Notes: generated from the sequence alone by a model not told the origin. DNA of 64,000 bases from Mesocentrotus franciscanus (GCA_037976565.1 CP137674.1:31279047-31343046); one strand, 5' to 3'. Shown: positions 1 to 13,734, numbered from the stretch's first letter. Numbers and translations are program-made.

Positions 1-887
1 ATAAACTCATCTGCAATCACTTCACAGCTTGTAACCGGACCAGCGGCGTAGCCAAGGTTCAAATGAACATCGATGAGGAAGAGGGGGAGGGGGGGGGGGT
101 AAGTTCGGGTACTGGTACTATATTTAGAGGGAAACCAAACTGGCTACATTCAATTCGAATGTTTGGACCAATAAAATATAGTGAACGAAAAAGGTGCTGC
201 TTTGTGAATAGCTATCACAGCACAAAAAATGTGCCCGCTGTTTGAGACTACCTATCACCTAGATATTTTCCACCATGTATTTGGTCGTAACTCAGCTATC
301 ACACACTTTCTGCCGAGATATCATAGATATAGTCTTTAACATATAAGTTGTGTTTGATTCTGTGACAATGCGTCTTCCATCATTATCGGGACTCGAGTAG
401 GTAGGTGCGTAGTATAGGTAGGGTGTGGTCCTGGCTTGTCAAATGCTGAAAATATATGCCGTGATAAGATCATTTGAAATTGAGATCAAAATTAATATTC
501 TCTAATAAAATGATGAAAAACGATAACGGACCTGCCCGAGGGCAATTCATTTCATCAAAGGTGTACTGTAACATTTTTTGTTGATAGTTCAAGGTGAAAT
601 TGTGAGTTTGGGCCGATTTCAAGAATATGTCCACATTATGATTCATTTTGGTGACGACAAGACTCCCTTGGCCAAGAAGGACTTCGATGTATTTTACGTG
701 GTGATGGATCTCGGATAGTATGAATGTAAGGAGGGGGAACAGAAAACTGGAATAGAAAGCTACATGTATATTAAAATAAGAAATATTGAAAATGTGAATT
801 ATTGATTGCATTGTGTTAATTCAAAGTAGAAGGAATTGATCACGATGCTATGAAAAAGTAATGTACATTACGTGAGGAGAATCAGAG
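1..887. other. No recognisable gene
   Basis: AT-rich sequence; a 113-codon minus frame at 811-470 lacks domain or splice support and is treated as chance. Confidence 0.6.
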
Positions 888-1005
888 GAGGAGAGAGATA
901 AAAGAGAGAGAGATGGGAAGGATAGAGGGAAGAGGAAGAGAGAGAGAAAGAGAGAGAGGGGGGGGGAGGGAGAGAGAGAGAGAGAGAGAGAGAAAGATAA
1001 GCAGG
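888..1005. repeat. (GA)n-rich microsatellite
   Basis: Imperfect GA/GGGA repeats with a purer (GA)n run at about 968-994. Confidence 0.9.
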
Positions 1006-2115
1006 AAGTCGACTGCAAACATAGAGCGATAGATGTTCGTCTCCCTAGTAACGTTACGTCATATGGCATACAATCAAGCTAAAAGTTCACATGAGTTTGT
1101 TTCTTTAAAAACACCGTACCTGGAACCCTTAACGACGGTAAGCTTACTGTGCGTTTCTGACAACGCAAAAGAAAAACAGAACACAAATATTCAAACCTTT
1201 AAAATAATGTTAACATAAGCATAAGGAATAATTTGAAATGATTATTTAAAGGACTTTATTTGTTGTTTTTTGAGAGATAATTCTATCATCACAGTAGATA
1301 ATGAGAACATTCTAAAAATGGCATATCATTTATTAATAGGCAGCATTAAGACACTCTTCAAGTTATCGCATAAAATCTATTCAGCATCAATTATAGCTTA
1401 TTATTAAGTACAAATTCAATTATTGCTAGCAGATATTCATGTTTTATGTTGCTCAGGTTGTTAACTTTATCAATCTAAATGTAAATTTATCATTTTTAAA
1501 GACATTTATTAATACATGACGTAGGTCATAGGAACAGTTCTATTGAGCTTTTTGACTTGACGGAAAAGAGAAATAAAAGCAGAAAATTCGTCATGACAAG
1601 GACAATAATTAACAGAGTCTGATCGATCTAAACTCGGAGGCGGATATAGCTACCCTAAGAGCTAGCTTGCTTTGATGGAATTCGTCTTAAACTAATTTAC
1701 TTAAAATTGATCTCCCACTGAGTTTCCCTATTGATAAAATCCGCGTGTGTGTATTTTAAAACCAGTCTTGTTTCCCCTTCTTTCATAAATTGTTCCCCGC
1801 TTTAATTCAATGAAGAGGGAAGAGACCTTGGTTCATGGTCATACATTAGAACGGAGTAATATTCTCTTGATCTATCTGTACGCTGATGAGCAGAACCATA
1901 AGAGGCTTGTGATGGGGGAAGATATGCTTCCCCCCCCCCTACTCCTCTTTCCTACTACCAACTTCACCCATTAATTTCTCGCCTTCATTAATTTGATATT
2001 ACAAATTGTAGGGACAAGACATAATATCATTTTAAAGCCTTAATGTACAGTTTTGGTTTGGGTTAGCTTCCAAAAGGAATTTTCTTTTGAGTTTGGTTTA
2101 TGAAGCTACACACCC
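1006..2115. other. No recognisable feature
   Basis: AT-rich, no repeat or exon-like segment that I can support. Confidence 0.6.
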
Positions 2116-2513
2116 TTAAAGATAAAGACCAGTTCTGGTCATGCGATTGCATTGTGAAAGAAACGTTGTGGAATCGATCTGAAAAAGGTTGATCATCTAT
2201 CATATAAGTATTGGTGTGTACTGCAAGGTTCTGGAATCATCAAAATGATAAGAAATTTGGCCCAGTCTTGGTAGAGTTACAAGCACTGTACACAGAAAGA
2301 TGTATATGGGACTACGCGACCACGTGCGCGATATCTATTTGGTCCCAATAGATATAATAATTTACCAAATATATCAATTAATAGGCGGTTTCACGGCAAA
2401 ATTTGTATCATCACGTATTAGTCAAAACATATTCTTTCACATGATTGGTAATGAGAGCTTCCATTTCATTTTTTTGAGAGAGGGACGTTTCCAAAACTGG
2501 TCTTTACCTTTAA
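2116..2513 (+). mobile_element. MITE copy A, full length, TTAA-flanked
   Basis: 398-bp element bounded at both ends by TTAA. The left end TTAAAGATAAAGACCAGTTC is the reverse complement, with few changes, of the right end (CTGGTCTTTACCTTTAA). It has no coding capacity. TTAA termini with terminal inverted repeats and no transposase fit a non-autonomous Kolobok- or piggyBac-type element; the superfamily is inference. The interior contains the family core GTGTGTACTGCAAGGTTC and CACTGTACACAGAAAGATG, shared with copies B-G. Confidence 0.8.
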
Positions 2514-4920
2514 CATTATGGAAAACGGGTACTGGGAAAATGAAAAGAGAACCATCATCTAGATTCATTGTAGTCTGCCAAATTATAAGTTTATTTTTTA
2601 TCTGTATCAAATATTTTGATCTCGGATTTTGAGCGGTGGGTTTGAAATAAACAGCCTTTGTTGATTTGTCTGCAATCACCAAGTATTGACTTGACCCTTA
2701 CCAACACTCAAATGACATTTAGGATGTTGGGACAAATCTTAATGAAATAATCAACCGCTATAGTTTAAAGATGATATATTGATGATAGCTGAGTTATATC
2801 GGCGCGTATACTGTCTACCAATGGTTAATATACACTGTATACACGCCATATTTCTATGTACATTGTGGAGAAATGTTGAAACTATCTACAGGTGAAGAAA
2901 AAAAACAAGAACTACTATGATTACTTTTTGTTTGTTAATTATCTGTAACAAAATGTTATTATACCTTGTGACGATGTTATTTCAATAAATTAAATCCTTG
3001 CATATCTGCTCAATATGACTATAGACTTGGAGTTGGGGGAGGGGGCGGGTAGTTATATTTCTGCATATTAATATCGAATTCTGGATAATAATACAAAACC
3101 GTGACAGACAAATGTATAATTTGAGTAATCCAACAATTGGACGCAAATTGTTGACATGTATCGTGCACTAGGACTAACTGCTTAATGGTAATAAATGGTA
3201 ATACCAATAAATATTAAAACTAACATAATCAATAGTGTTCTACCGATTATACGTCAAAAAATTGTAATTCAGATGTACCACTTTCTTACTGTTGGATAAG
3301 GGTTTAATGAAAATATATTTTTGATATCGATGCAAGATGGGAGGGGTCAATTTTACCGTTCAAGTATTAATGATTGAAGGAAGAAAATACTGACAGCTCT
3401 CTACGTCATCTGAGATGAAACGTTTCCATTTTTAGACGAACTTTTAAATCAAGGATTCCTTTCCTGAGCAGTCCCCTGATTTTCCCTAAACTTCGATATT
3501 TACTTTTAGCATGTTTAGAGCTTTATCGCGACACCGTATCTTGAAGGGTGCAATATTTTCAACTAACACCCATGCAATAGTCTTAAATGAATGTATCCTT
3601 GGACTCAGTAGGAGGCATCAAACGACATTACGTCAGAATATCAGTCTCGCCGTCAGTAATATGTATATATAACTTATTTTTGAATATCAGTGTAGACATG
3701 ATAGATGGCTTGCAAGACTAAATCAGCCTCGTTGAAATTGAATTATTTGCTCCAATATAACTTTAAATATAATGCCATCTTAAAAAAAAAAGAAATAACA
3801 CTATACGTTGATTGAAATATATCTTTGATGTTCCTTCTTTCCTCCTGTTGGATCACGTTTGAATGTTTGACGACCTTGGAATCAGGTTAAAACTTGATTT
3901 GCAAGCTCAAGCTCATTTGCTGCTCCTTCCTTCTTGGCAATGCAAAAGAATAGTATTGGGAGTTGAACATGAGTTGAAAACGAAGAGAAACGAAACCATT
4001 GTGACGTCATAGCTCTCTGAGGGCCGTGGAAGGTGTGTACACGCGTATGTACATCCATTAACCCTTTTGAGCACAGACCCTTGTAATGTGTATGTGCGTG
4101 AATGTACTTTTGACATGACTTTGGCAATGAAGGACTTAACAGGGGACCTGATTGAATTTACGTCACCAAGTTGAATCGATGCCAGAATGCCAGAATTGCC
4201 GTGAGTATCTTGGAAAGAAGGGAGCTCTTGACAGACCAGAGACAGAGAGAGAGAGAGAGGGGGTGGGTTCTGGTATAGAGGCATAGATCGGGGTTCAGCA
4301 GGGGTTTTGTTGATTGACAGGCTGCCGATACCTTCCCGTCTGTCCTCCGTAAGATATACCCAGAAATTCATCCTAAATTTCGCGGGAGAATGGAAGGATG
4401 GACAGACAAAATTGTGATTTCTTTTACTTTCGCCTTGCAAGACAGATGGAACACATTAAATAATGTCATTGTTGGATGCACTACACATTGGCGTAGTGTC
4501 GAGCGGAGCCTATCCCCCAACAACAAAAATGATTATAAACGAACCTTAGGGAAGTACATGTAGATAATTAATGCGAGAACTCCAAGTCACCCTAATATTC
4601 TTCTAGAACCGCCCTCACCCGTTTGCAAGCCAAGAAGGAAATACTACTTGTTTAAAATAGATTCCCTAAATCGCCCTTTGGAATAATATTTGGTATACAG
4701 TATGCCTTTAAAAAAACTGGGCATGTTGCATGACGATATTCAAAGACATTATAATAAAATACTTTTTTTTTTCTTTTCGAATGAACAGATAATTATTTCA
4801 TAGAATGTGCTATCATACCAACATTTGGTTCATCCTTGAGCAAGACATCGTGTTTTGTTTTTCTAACTATAGTAAACGAACTCAAAAATAGTAGTTAAAC
4901 ACACACATAATGCAGGCGTT
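2514..4920. other. Mostly featureless; one 175-codon minus frame
   Basis: The minus frame 4440-3913 is the longest non-repetitive open frame in the window. It includes a translated (GA)n run (4240-4260), has no domain, and its composition does not differ from surroundings. It could be chance, and I do not call it a gene. Confidence 0.5.
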
Positions 4921-5107
4921 AACTAGGCGTTGTGGCGTGCGCCTGTAATCCAGCTAACAGTGGAAGTTACAAACTGATTCAGCCGAGGACGCAGGTTCGA
5001 AACTGAGTCACGTCTTTCGGATGGTGACGTTAAAGGTCGGTCCCCAGACGTAAATAATCATATCTGATTGATACACGTCTGTAAAAACCTAATACACACA
5101 CACACAG
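4921..5107 (+). mobile_element. SINE with 7SL/Alu-like head
   Basis: The head contains GTGGCGTGCGCCTGTAATCC followed by AGCTA, strikingly like the 5' Alu domain of SRP (7SL) RNA. A Pol III B-box-like GGTTCGAAACT follows at 4994-5004. The body has CTTTCGGATGGTGACGTTAAA and ATCTGATTGATACACGT, typical of widespread marine-invertebrate SINE bodies, and the tail is (AC)n at 5093-5107. SINE identity is well supported by structure; the 7SL origin of the head is inference by eye. Confidence 0.6.
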
Positions 5108-5269
5108 TATGTTACATCTAGCATGAAAAACAAGGTTTAGAATGGATGTCACGGACGTTACTTTTGCCTATATGTTTGTATTTAAAATATCATATCGATT
5201 TAATGTTGTGCAAGTGTTTGACAGTACTATATATATACATTATATAGGTCGTAGTGTCACCTCTATTTT

Positions 5270-5660
5270 GAAATTGCTGTTCACGGACCCAAGATCTATC
5301 AGAAGTCGACCATCTTGTTTTTTCTTCGCTGGCCCAAAACGTAGCAGACGACATGTCATTTCGACACTGGACACGGTTCAGTTACCCCCGTACGTCACGG
5401 GCAGCCCGCAGCGATTGATTGAAAACTTCAGTTCGCCGCAGCCACTTGTTTGTACTCGCCACTGAACCTGAAATCATCGGAAGGTTTCTGGGCACGCTGG
5501 ACTGAGACCATCTTCGACGTTGCCTATCTTGGTGTCGAATTACGCCGATGACGGACAAGAAGAAGCTATTGAAAGGAAAAGGCCAATTCCGGAATCCATT
5601 AGAGATCATTATCATGAGCGACTGTCCAGTCTCAAGGGACTTCTGTCGTTGCCAATTCGC
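5270..5660. other. CpG-rich, exon- or promoter-like islet
   Basis: GC- and CpG-rich island in AT-rich surroundings. It is open on both strands: plus 5142-5465 and 5520-5750, minus 5615-5382. One plus frame reads YADDGQEEAIERKRPIPESI, which looks protein-like, but no convincing splice sites bound it and no family is evident. Could be an unmethylated promoter, a decayed exon or a transposon remnant. Confidence 0.2.
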
Positions 5661-8359
5661 CCATCAATATTTGGAACACAGAGTTTAAAAAAAACACCTT
5701 GTTTTCGTCACATTCATTCCCCTTTTTTTCATTTATCAATGGAGACGTGATATAAATTGTGATCGAAAAGGTCAGAACAAGCGACAAACTTTCGCCAGGT
5801 GTTCGATACACCTGATTTCATTTCGTCATATAAACGACTCGGCCCTATCAAGTCACCTGGTACGACCTGATATCATAAACCTTAGTCAGAGCCATTCGAG
5901 AGAAGGGGTACGAGTTAGGGTTCACGTGCAAACGTAACAAGGTGACAGTGCTAAAAATAGTACGTACATGCAAATGTCAAGAACTTGAACTTGCTTGCTG
6001 TAGCAGAGTAATTTATGCGTGTTTCATCGTGTTCATAATCATACTAAACGCTTTCGAAAACCTCCCAGTGATAATAACTCATGATTTGAGAACATTTGTT
6101 TTCCTATTGCAGCCAGTCCACTGATTTTACTATGTAACTTTGAAATAAATATTCATCCTACGACACACTTACTTATTGTCTCTCATCCTCATCCTGTTCA
6201 AAACTGATCGTGGCAATAATAGGCCTAATCGTAGCTACTTTGCTGATATGAACGAATCGGCTTTCTTTCGCAAAACAACGATAGGCCTACAAATGCAAAA
6301 TAAAAAAGAATGGCAGATAAGACATGATCCGAATCTTTATCAATTATAAAGAAAAAAATTGAATAAAACACACACTCTTTTTAAACAATGAAACTTGGGG
6401 GAGCAGAAATGACGAACATTAACGACATGACTTTCCCGTTTTTGTTGTCGCTCAAATCGTTTGCGCCCATGGGAGAGAGCATGGACAGCGCACGATAACG
6501 CACCTGTATCGCTTTACCCCCGCCGTCTACAACCGAAACTCACGTCGCATTTCATTAAAGTGTTAATCCAATACTTCTCCTCGTCTGCAACTCAAAAAGA
6601 CAATTGTTGCCGAAGAGCGAAAGAAGAAAGTGATGAGAGAACAAGAAAGGCAGAAAGACAAGGGAGGAGGATAGAAAATGGAGGATTTAGGGTGACGTAG
6701 ATGGTGACGGGAAGAGGGGAGATGGCAACAAAGAGACACTTTTTAAAACCAGATAAAACGATTTGTTGTCCGATTGACAGCAAATCATAATATGAGATAC
6801 AGAAATAAAATTAAATTAATTCTAAGATGACAGACAATTGAACTTAAGATAAGGTAGAATTGTTTGCTTTTATTCTTACATTGTACAACAAAATGTCAAC
6901 ATTAATTGCAAGTGGGGAAATAGTACTGACATAGAACAGAGAAAATTCTTTTCCTTCCAATATTCCCTTAATTATTATCATCAAGAGTAAGGAAAGGCGT
7001 TAAAAAGAGATAAATGGGAACAAAAGTTTTTGAAGCAGAAGTGTTGAAAAAAATTTTTTTGTTGTACTGCTAAAAATTTGGAAATATCAAGTAAAAGTAG
7101 GTACTAGGTAATACAGAAATATGAAAAGAGTAGGTCTGAATCTCTTTTCATGACATGTACCAGCAGTCGGATTCATGATTGTCAAAGAGGGGGCCGGAAT
7201 CTTTTTTCCCCGAAATATGATTTTCGGGAATCCCGCCAGCCCTCCGAGGCATACTTTAGTGGGCGGTTGGAGTAAAATATTTTCATCGTAGGGAATTTTC
7301 TTTTCTTTTATTTACACATTCTACTCTCCCCCTTTTTCTTCAAAAGGGGACGACTGTTTCGTCACCCTGGATACGCCGGCGATATTCAAATTGAGTATGT
7401 ATGTAGATGACATTAAAATAAACGTTAACAAATTCAGCGTATTCAAAAATGGAAAAGAAACAGAAACAGTTCTTTTCCTTTATAGCTTTCGCTAATATTG
7501 TCTCATTTCGGCTATCTGTTCATTCTTGCGACTTACTCCGATGAGTGCAAGACGAAAAACTTTAGAGTGTCTGTATTCGTTGGTAAACAGAAAGAGATTC
7601 ATTTTCATACCTCAGCAAATAAGGGACTAGCGGCGGATACCCAGAAATACATTACTGTGTCATAACAAGACGAAAAACAACTTTCACATATCAAGCTATT
7701 TCTATAATTGTCCTTATTCGAGACATAGAGATCAAGATGGAGAAATCCCCTAATTTCTAAATTTGCATCAAAAGCAAAAGGGCACAATCCCTCATAGAGG
7801 GTATGTATATTCCCTCAGTAATTAGCATAGTTGGCAGATTTTTCGCTACCCTCGATCTTTTCTCCCTCCATCTCTCTGAAGAAGAAGAAGAAAGGTTAAT
7901 TTTTTCTCGACGAGTAAAGATGATGATGATTAACTTTCGATTCCCTAGTTCGTGTTATCTTGCATGTTGTTATCGTTGTGAAAGCCAGAAACTGAGAGAC
8001 AATACTCCCTGCCAGGGAGATTAATCAACGGTCATCTAAAGGTAACGAGTAGAGCATGAACTTACCTCGTCAATATGTGAACGGCTACCCCACCCCCAAC
8101 TAGCTTGCCAATTCTTACAAAAGATAGTGCATGTTTGGTAGTCAAGTTATCTGATTTCTTTACATTTATCAATTCAAAGATGTAACTAGTACCACATGTA
8201 TTTCTGCAAAGAAGAACAAAAGATATTTCAAAGTACGAAGCAACATTTCAAATAGGGAAAAAGAACAACCCAAGGTAACACACTCGAGCAAAAAGTCTTC
8301 TCATGTCAAAGCCAAGGGTTAGTACATGTTTGAATTAGTATTTTTAGTAGTCAAGTGGT
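5661..8359. other. No gene recognised
   Basis: Apart from the CpG-rich patch at 6425-6715 I see only AT-rich sequence and a 7-bp hairpin CCCGAAA/TTTCGGG at 7209-7228. Confidence 0.55.
6425..6715. other. CpG-rich segment, nature unknown
   Basis: Higher GC than flanks, with CGCCCATGG and CCCCCGCCGTC clusters and a plus frame open without ATG from 6461 to 6700. No splice signals or recognisable domain. Confidence 0.15.
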
Positions 8360-8610
8360 TTTAATAATTGAACAGAAATGCGAAGGATGTGGGTTCGAGC
8401 CCCGGCGCGACACTGTAGATAGTTTCCCGGCTTCGGCCAGGACACTAACCTTCATTTGCCGCTCTCCACCCAGGTTTTCAGAAAATTGGTACCGGTAGGA
8501 ATGAATTTCTTGCAAGCACCGAAATCAGTAGCCTAGCTGGAGGCTAGAGGCAGGATGACACTTGAATTCCATTAGCACCTTGCGTGGTGGATATTCAGTA
8601 TCATTACTAA
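8360..8610 (+). mobile_element. tRNA-derived SINE, degraded
   Basis: B-box-like GGGTTCGAGCCCC at 8391, then CCGGCGCGACACTG, a block CCGCTCTCCACCCAGG and ATTGGTACCGGTAGG. The same layout appears in the copy at 49780. The 5' A-box region is eroded. Confidence 0.55.
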
Positions 8611-11600
8611 TATTATTTGGTTATACAGTTAAGTGTGATAGTGACACAACATGATATTAGTTCTCTGCAAAGACCACAATTATCATTAAACAAGGACAGT
8701 CCCCAATGTCCTATACACAATGTATTTTTGTTTCCTTTATATTTGTAATTACTACCATTCAGTTTTCAGTTTAGACTCATGGAAAACCATTATGTACGAG
8801 GGTCTTTTTACGTTAAAACAATCACTATAGCTTGTAGGTATAATCGTTTTGCATATTTTCGAACTTCAAAAAAAAAAATCCGTATCTTTTTTATTTATTG
8901 AACGAAAACAATCCTTTTTAATATTTTCTTTGTAAATCTAATTGTTAAAGATTGTTCTTAACTATTGATATATATTTTCTTTATCATTTCGAGTAAGCCG
9001 GCATGAGTCGATAAACCAAAATGTCGATAAATGCAAAGAAAATGTGCATAGATTGATTTCACCTTGACCCCTTAATCCCGCCAAATTTAGTCGATACATT
9101 AATGCTCGAGTCATTCTGGTCGTCTGCACACTTTCAATTCGTTCAAAGCCAATCTAAATTCGATCATGATAGCTGCTACCTTACAGAATATTAATAGTGC
9201 ATTACATACTATGACATGCACCTTAAACATGGTTTTGCATTTATTCAAACATTCCCGATCAATTTCGTTGCGTTTTGCAACCAATATAAAAATCGAAGTA
9301 GAAATCCTGAGGAAGAGACTAAATATATTGAATAGCAAATGTCTTGTAACAGCTTTGAGCACATTTTTTTAACGCTTGCATAAATTACGCTGGATTTGTA
9401 AAGCCAATAATTAGCATCACTTGGACTTTGCATTTGATATTCAAACTGAAATGACGTCACATAAAGCATTCATCTGTGAAAAATTAGGCACACTTTACAG
9501 ACCTATAAAACCACATCCTTTATACTTTAAAAAAAAATTATTTGTGTTGTCCATGACAAGGTTTTTTTTTATAAGGAGTTACCAGCACTTCTTGGTTTGC
9601 ATAAGAATGCTCACAAAAGCAAACAGAACGTGTTTTGGAATAGGCCTATATTATATTCAATTTCAATGAATTTATATTTATCGTTTATTGAAAAGAATTT
9701 GTGTAAAACAGGTTACAATTTATTATAAACGTGCGCGTGAAATGTAAAAGATGGCCAAATTTTTTTCTATCGAGACTGAGAATTTTGTGTCATAAAACAT
9801 AATTTTATTTCATGAAACGTATATAATGACAATCAGTATTACTTGGTAATAGTAGATACATACAATATAATTTTCATAATTTCCTACATCACTGTTGTTA
9901 TCATGTTTGAATGTATGTATACCTGGATAATAATAACACTGTCCCTGCTCTTAAAAGACGATGCGGTTAGGAAATTACTCAGCGAATGTGTATACATTAG
10001 TTTCGGCCATGTCTCGAAACTTCATCTGGTTAACCTGCCAGCTTCGTTCATATTTCTCCCCTCTCTACATAGAGTATACCTGCTCCAAATTAATAGAATT
10101 AATGTTTCTTGTTTGGTTATACTCCATGGACTCGTTTTTCTTCTTCAATGTTTCATACTCGCCAGATTTAATGAGTAGAAAGTTCAGCTATGTTGTTTGC
10201 ACGTGCTGTGTAGGTTGGGCGTGCCAGCTTGATTACGTCACATAGAGTTAGTCAAAAGGCATTAAGAAGTTCCTTAAACTTAATTAATTGGATTGGGCTG
10301 CTTTTTTCTGCTTTACTGTAGTGCCAGAATGTTTTCTAATTTCTCTAGATATCACATAATTATATTCGTTATGACTTGTATCGACCATAGAGTTCACGCT
10401 TGGGTCTAAAATTGAATCTAGTCATCGAAAATGGTTGGTTTTGGTTTGATTTATTGGTTTCTGCATCTTTTTTATAATCATACATTTTCATGAACATAAT
10501 AATATGGTTCGAATTTTGTTTGTCCGTTGCACACGATGCGTTATTTGTCTGACGTATAGGACTGCGTCAGTGAGTGACTCGGCCTCTGACGCGCAACGTA
10601 AAAGTGATTTCGTTTAAATATTAAATGCAAAATGAAAAGAGCAACCATTTCTTTGATTATTATTGGCACATGTGACAATTGCCTTGGTAGGCTTTATTAG
10701 CGCAATTAATGAAGCAGTCGAAATTACGCCTCGTGTTCAACTAGAATTTGGAAGATAAGACATGCTAAGATTATTTTCTTTTGGGGTTAGAATCTTACAT
10801 GCCATAAATGTATACCCCAGAAATCGACAGGACCGCACCCAGGGTTCAAATTTTGTTTTAACAATAGTTGACCTCATTTTTTTGACGATCAGCTGTTTTA
10901 TATTTATCGGATTACTTGTCAAAGAAATAGAGCTTATCTTGTCCTCATTGTCTGCATTGATCCTACTTGGGGTTAACAACTGCGTATCTATTTGTTCTGC
11001 CATTAGTACATCCTGTACGCAGGAACACAATGCTTACCTGTTTAGTGAAAGGAAATCTCAAGAATAACGTTTCCGAAGATTCACAGACGATTCAAATTTT
11101 GAGTGCAAAAATAGACAGATTTACGCAATAGAATACGTAATTCAAAGACAGAAAGACACACTCCACTTAATACTACGTAATTCTACAGTTGTAGAAAATG
11201 TATTTGTGTGTAGGGATGCGATTGACGGAGATGACGCTAGATTGTTATCAAAAACCACTTTCGATCCTCCGATGTCTTTTTTACAAGCAAGAATGGGCTA
11301 GATCACGCTAGATGATCATCATTCATACGTATTTTCCTCTTTAGTGTGTCGTCATCAACTCCTTATGTGGCGTGACAGTAAGTCCGGGCTCGTTTTCGTT
11401 CGAAATTTTCAACAATTTTGATAAATGTCTTCCCATTTGTTGTTACCGTATGGTATTGATTTTGTCAAGAAAGATTCGAAATGATAGTTAGTAGAATCGG
11501 GTGTGGTCAGTATACCCCCCCCCCTTCCTCCAGAAAGGGAGAAACAAAATCCTCTTGAGGAGAACAAATACTTAACCAATGGCTTCAACATTCCTTCAAC

Positions 11601-12430
11601 ATGCCTTCGGCAGCTCAGGTACGTATTGCCCCCCAATCATCTTTATTTTTAGATTTCCCCACTTAGACGAATAGAAGAATAGAAGATTGCAGTCATATGG
11701 GTCTGCGAGTAGAAACATCATGGATTGGTTAGACAATGGAGCTTAGATGTACCCTATCTTCCTGGTTATATAGACCTGAGTCCTGTTTTATACAAAGGTC
11801 CGATTGATCCGCATTGATTGCAAGTCCTCCAATCAATCGCAAACTTACAAACACTTACTGTTATCTCTCCAGTACAGAGTTGCGATTGATATATCAAATT
11901 TCGATCGATTTGAATCAATCGCAACTGTTCATTAGATGGGGCCCTCAATTTTATTCAAAAAATAAAAATAAAGAGTAAAGAGTTAACATGTCTTAAATGG
12001 AATATGTTGGGCCTTTACTGCCTGGGAAACAGCCTCTGAACTGTAATTGCTCTTTCTGAGGAAATTGAAAATACAAATATGTTCAAGTACGTGCATAATT
12101 AAATGCGCTAATCTATTTATTCATTTATCTCCCTATCTTTTCATTCATCTATTTAACCCGCTCTTACACTTTCGTCGATCCATTTCAAAGAAACAATAAC
12201 CAGGTTTAGAATAAGATCAGTCAACTTCAGTCATGATCGTAACATGAGAAGTTGAGTCTCTCTCTCATCTCACAACTCTCAACTAACTCGCATTCTTCAT
12301 GCATGAATGTCCCGGCATGCAGGAGAAATAAGAGATCTCCTGCCCAGCTTTCGAATTTCAATTCTAGTCATCATACCGAAAACAACATGAGAACTTGGGT
12401 GAGAAAAAAGGAGAAATTAATATCGTAGAT
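8611..12430. other. AT-rich, no gene recognised
   Basis: Several frames of 70-110 codons exist on both strands (for example 10762-11067), but they mirror each other and lack splice or domain support. Confidence 0.55.
11832..11924. other. Three ATCAATCGCAA motifs, one inverted
   Basis: ATCAATCGCAA at 11832-11842 and 11914-11924, with the reverse complement TTGCGATTGAT at 11880-11890; a weaker GATTGCAAG lies near 11815. Could be a fold-back remnant. Confidence 0.5.
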
Positions 12431-12581
12431 TAGCTTATCAACACGACAATACTCGTTTGCGTCTCCTCGCTACAGGCACGAGTTTTGATCGGATCGGAAA
12501 CCAATCGATGAATAAGCGACGAACTACCGAAGTCTCCGAGACCGCCTCGGCCCGACCGAGTTGAGGTTTTCCTTGCGAGAA

Positions 12582-12649
12582 ATGGACAATATCTTAACGA
12601 GGGACTCATCAAAGAAATCCGACTTCGCGCTCTTATCTTCCCAACAAAA
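12582..12649 (+). CDS. Candidate first coding exon, product unknown
   Basis: An ATG in good context (G at -3, G at +4) opens 22 codons beginning MDNILTRDSSKKSDF and ending LLSSQQ, then runs into a consensus 5' splice site GTAAGT at 12650. The exon would end in phase 2 (two bases AA left over). The surrounding 12440-12600 sequence is CpG-rich with stops in all plus frames upstream of the ATG, as a 5' UTR would have. A possible acceptor (CTACAG) lies near 12475. Phase-2 acceptors exist downstream at 20396 and 29922. The minus strand is also open here (12612-12430), so the strand is not certain. No family recognised. Confidence 0.35.
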
Positions 12650-13171
12650 GTAAGTGAAACCTCTGTGAAAGAGACAGATACTTGTAAGGATCAAATCCCA
12701 ATTCCCTCCCTGGATTAATACGAGTTTCTGGAGTTCACACTTCGGGGTTTTACCCTAATTTCTTTTTAAACTGAAAGAAGTCAACATTTTGTTGGATATG
12801 TTCGGGAGTAGAGGTGCGATTGCCCGAGGCTTTGTAATATATTGATCAACGATCGGCCACAGCTGTGTGTTATTACCATCCTGATACATTCAATTTTAAT
12901 GGGATTGAAACCGTTTTCGACCGTTTTCGACCACAAAAAGCGGAATCTGGTTACAAGAATTGATGTTGATCAATTATGCCACCTGATTGTACCCTTTTTT
13001 CATCCTTCAAGTTCATAAAGACTCCCATATGAATACGTTAAATAATAATACAAATAAAACAATTAAATATATGAAAATCACCCGAGAGAAAGGATAAGGA
13101 GAGGCAGCTATCACAACTAGACTGATTAGGGACAAGACTTTTACAACACTGCGGCACCTGTGGGAAACGAA

Positions 13172-13449
13172 GGGTGCAACTTTGCACCCTGAAGGTGCCT
13201 CTATACAATCTAAATATATCGGCGCAAAATTGCACCCTGAACGGTACAATATCGGCACCCCTAAATTAGAGTTCAAATGTTCACATTAAAAAAAACCCGT
13301 TCATTTCTTACGAGCGCATAAGTTGCAGATGAGAAGTTTAACTGACTAGCAAAATTAACCCGCAAAGGTGCAAATTTATGTCCACATGTAAAAGCTTGCT
13401 AAGGATGCAATCAATTAATATTTGAAAATTCAATTTTGCACCCTTCAAG
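13172..13449. other. Cluster of GGGTGCAA / TTGCACCC motifs
   Basis: A near-perfect hairpin GGGTGCAA-CT-TTGCACCC at 13172-13189, then TTGCACCC at 13230, GGCACCC at 13254, GGTGCAAA at 13367 and TTTTGCACCCTTCAAG at 13434. Possibly the remains of a fold-back or MITE-like element; no termini found. Confidence 0.45.
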
Positions 13450-13734
13450 TTTTCGTTATTTGAACCTCAACGTTTTCTTTATTTCCATTATTTGGAACTT
13501 CATATTTCAAATTTTATTTCTAGGAGTGTTCCATTATGAGGAGTTAAAAAGTAATGTGTGCGTTAGTTTTTGGTGGTGTTGTTATTTCTTCTAGACATGC
13601 AGTTGAATTGTCTTAATTAACCACAGACCCATGAACAATCCATTGACAGCTGGGGTAACAATATGATTGCAGGGCCCTGAGAGAGAACAATATTAATACT
13701 GATGAGGCTACCCTGGATAAACAAGATATCATCA

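Noticed and set aside
385..425. GTAGGTAGGTGCGTAGTATAGGTAG, faintly reminiscent of let-7
   Set aside because: The seed and length do not match and no hairpin partner is present.
2300..2632. 110-codon plus frame
   Set aside because: Lies mostly inside MITE copy A, a non-coding element, and runs across its terminus.
3913..4440. 175-codon minus frame, the longest not made wholly of repeats
   Set aside because: Contains a translated GA repeat, no domain, no splice context and no compositional change; possible by chance in 64 kb of six frames.
10737..11067. Overlapping frames of about 100 codons on both strands with a hydrophobic stretch
   Set aside because: Mirror-image open frames over AT-rich DNA without splice or domain support.
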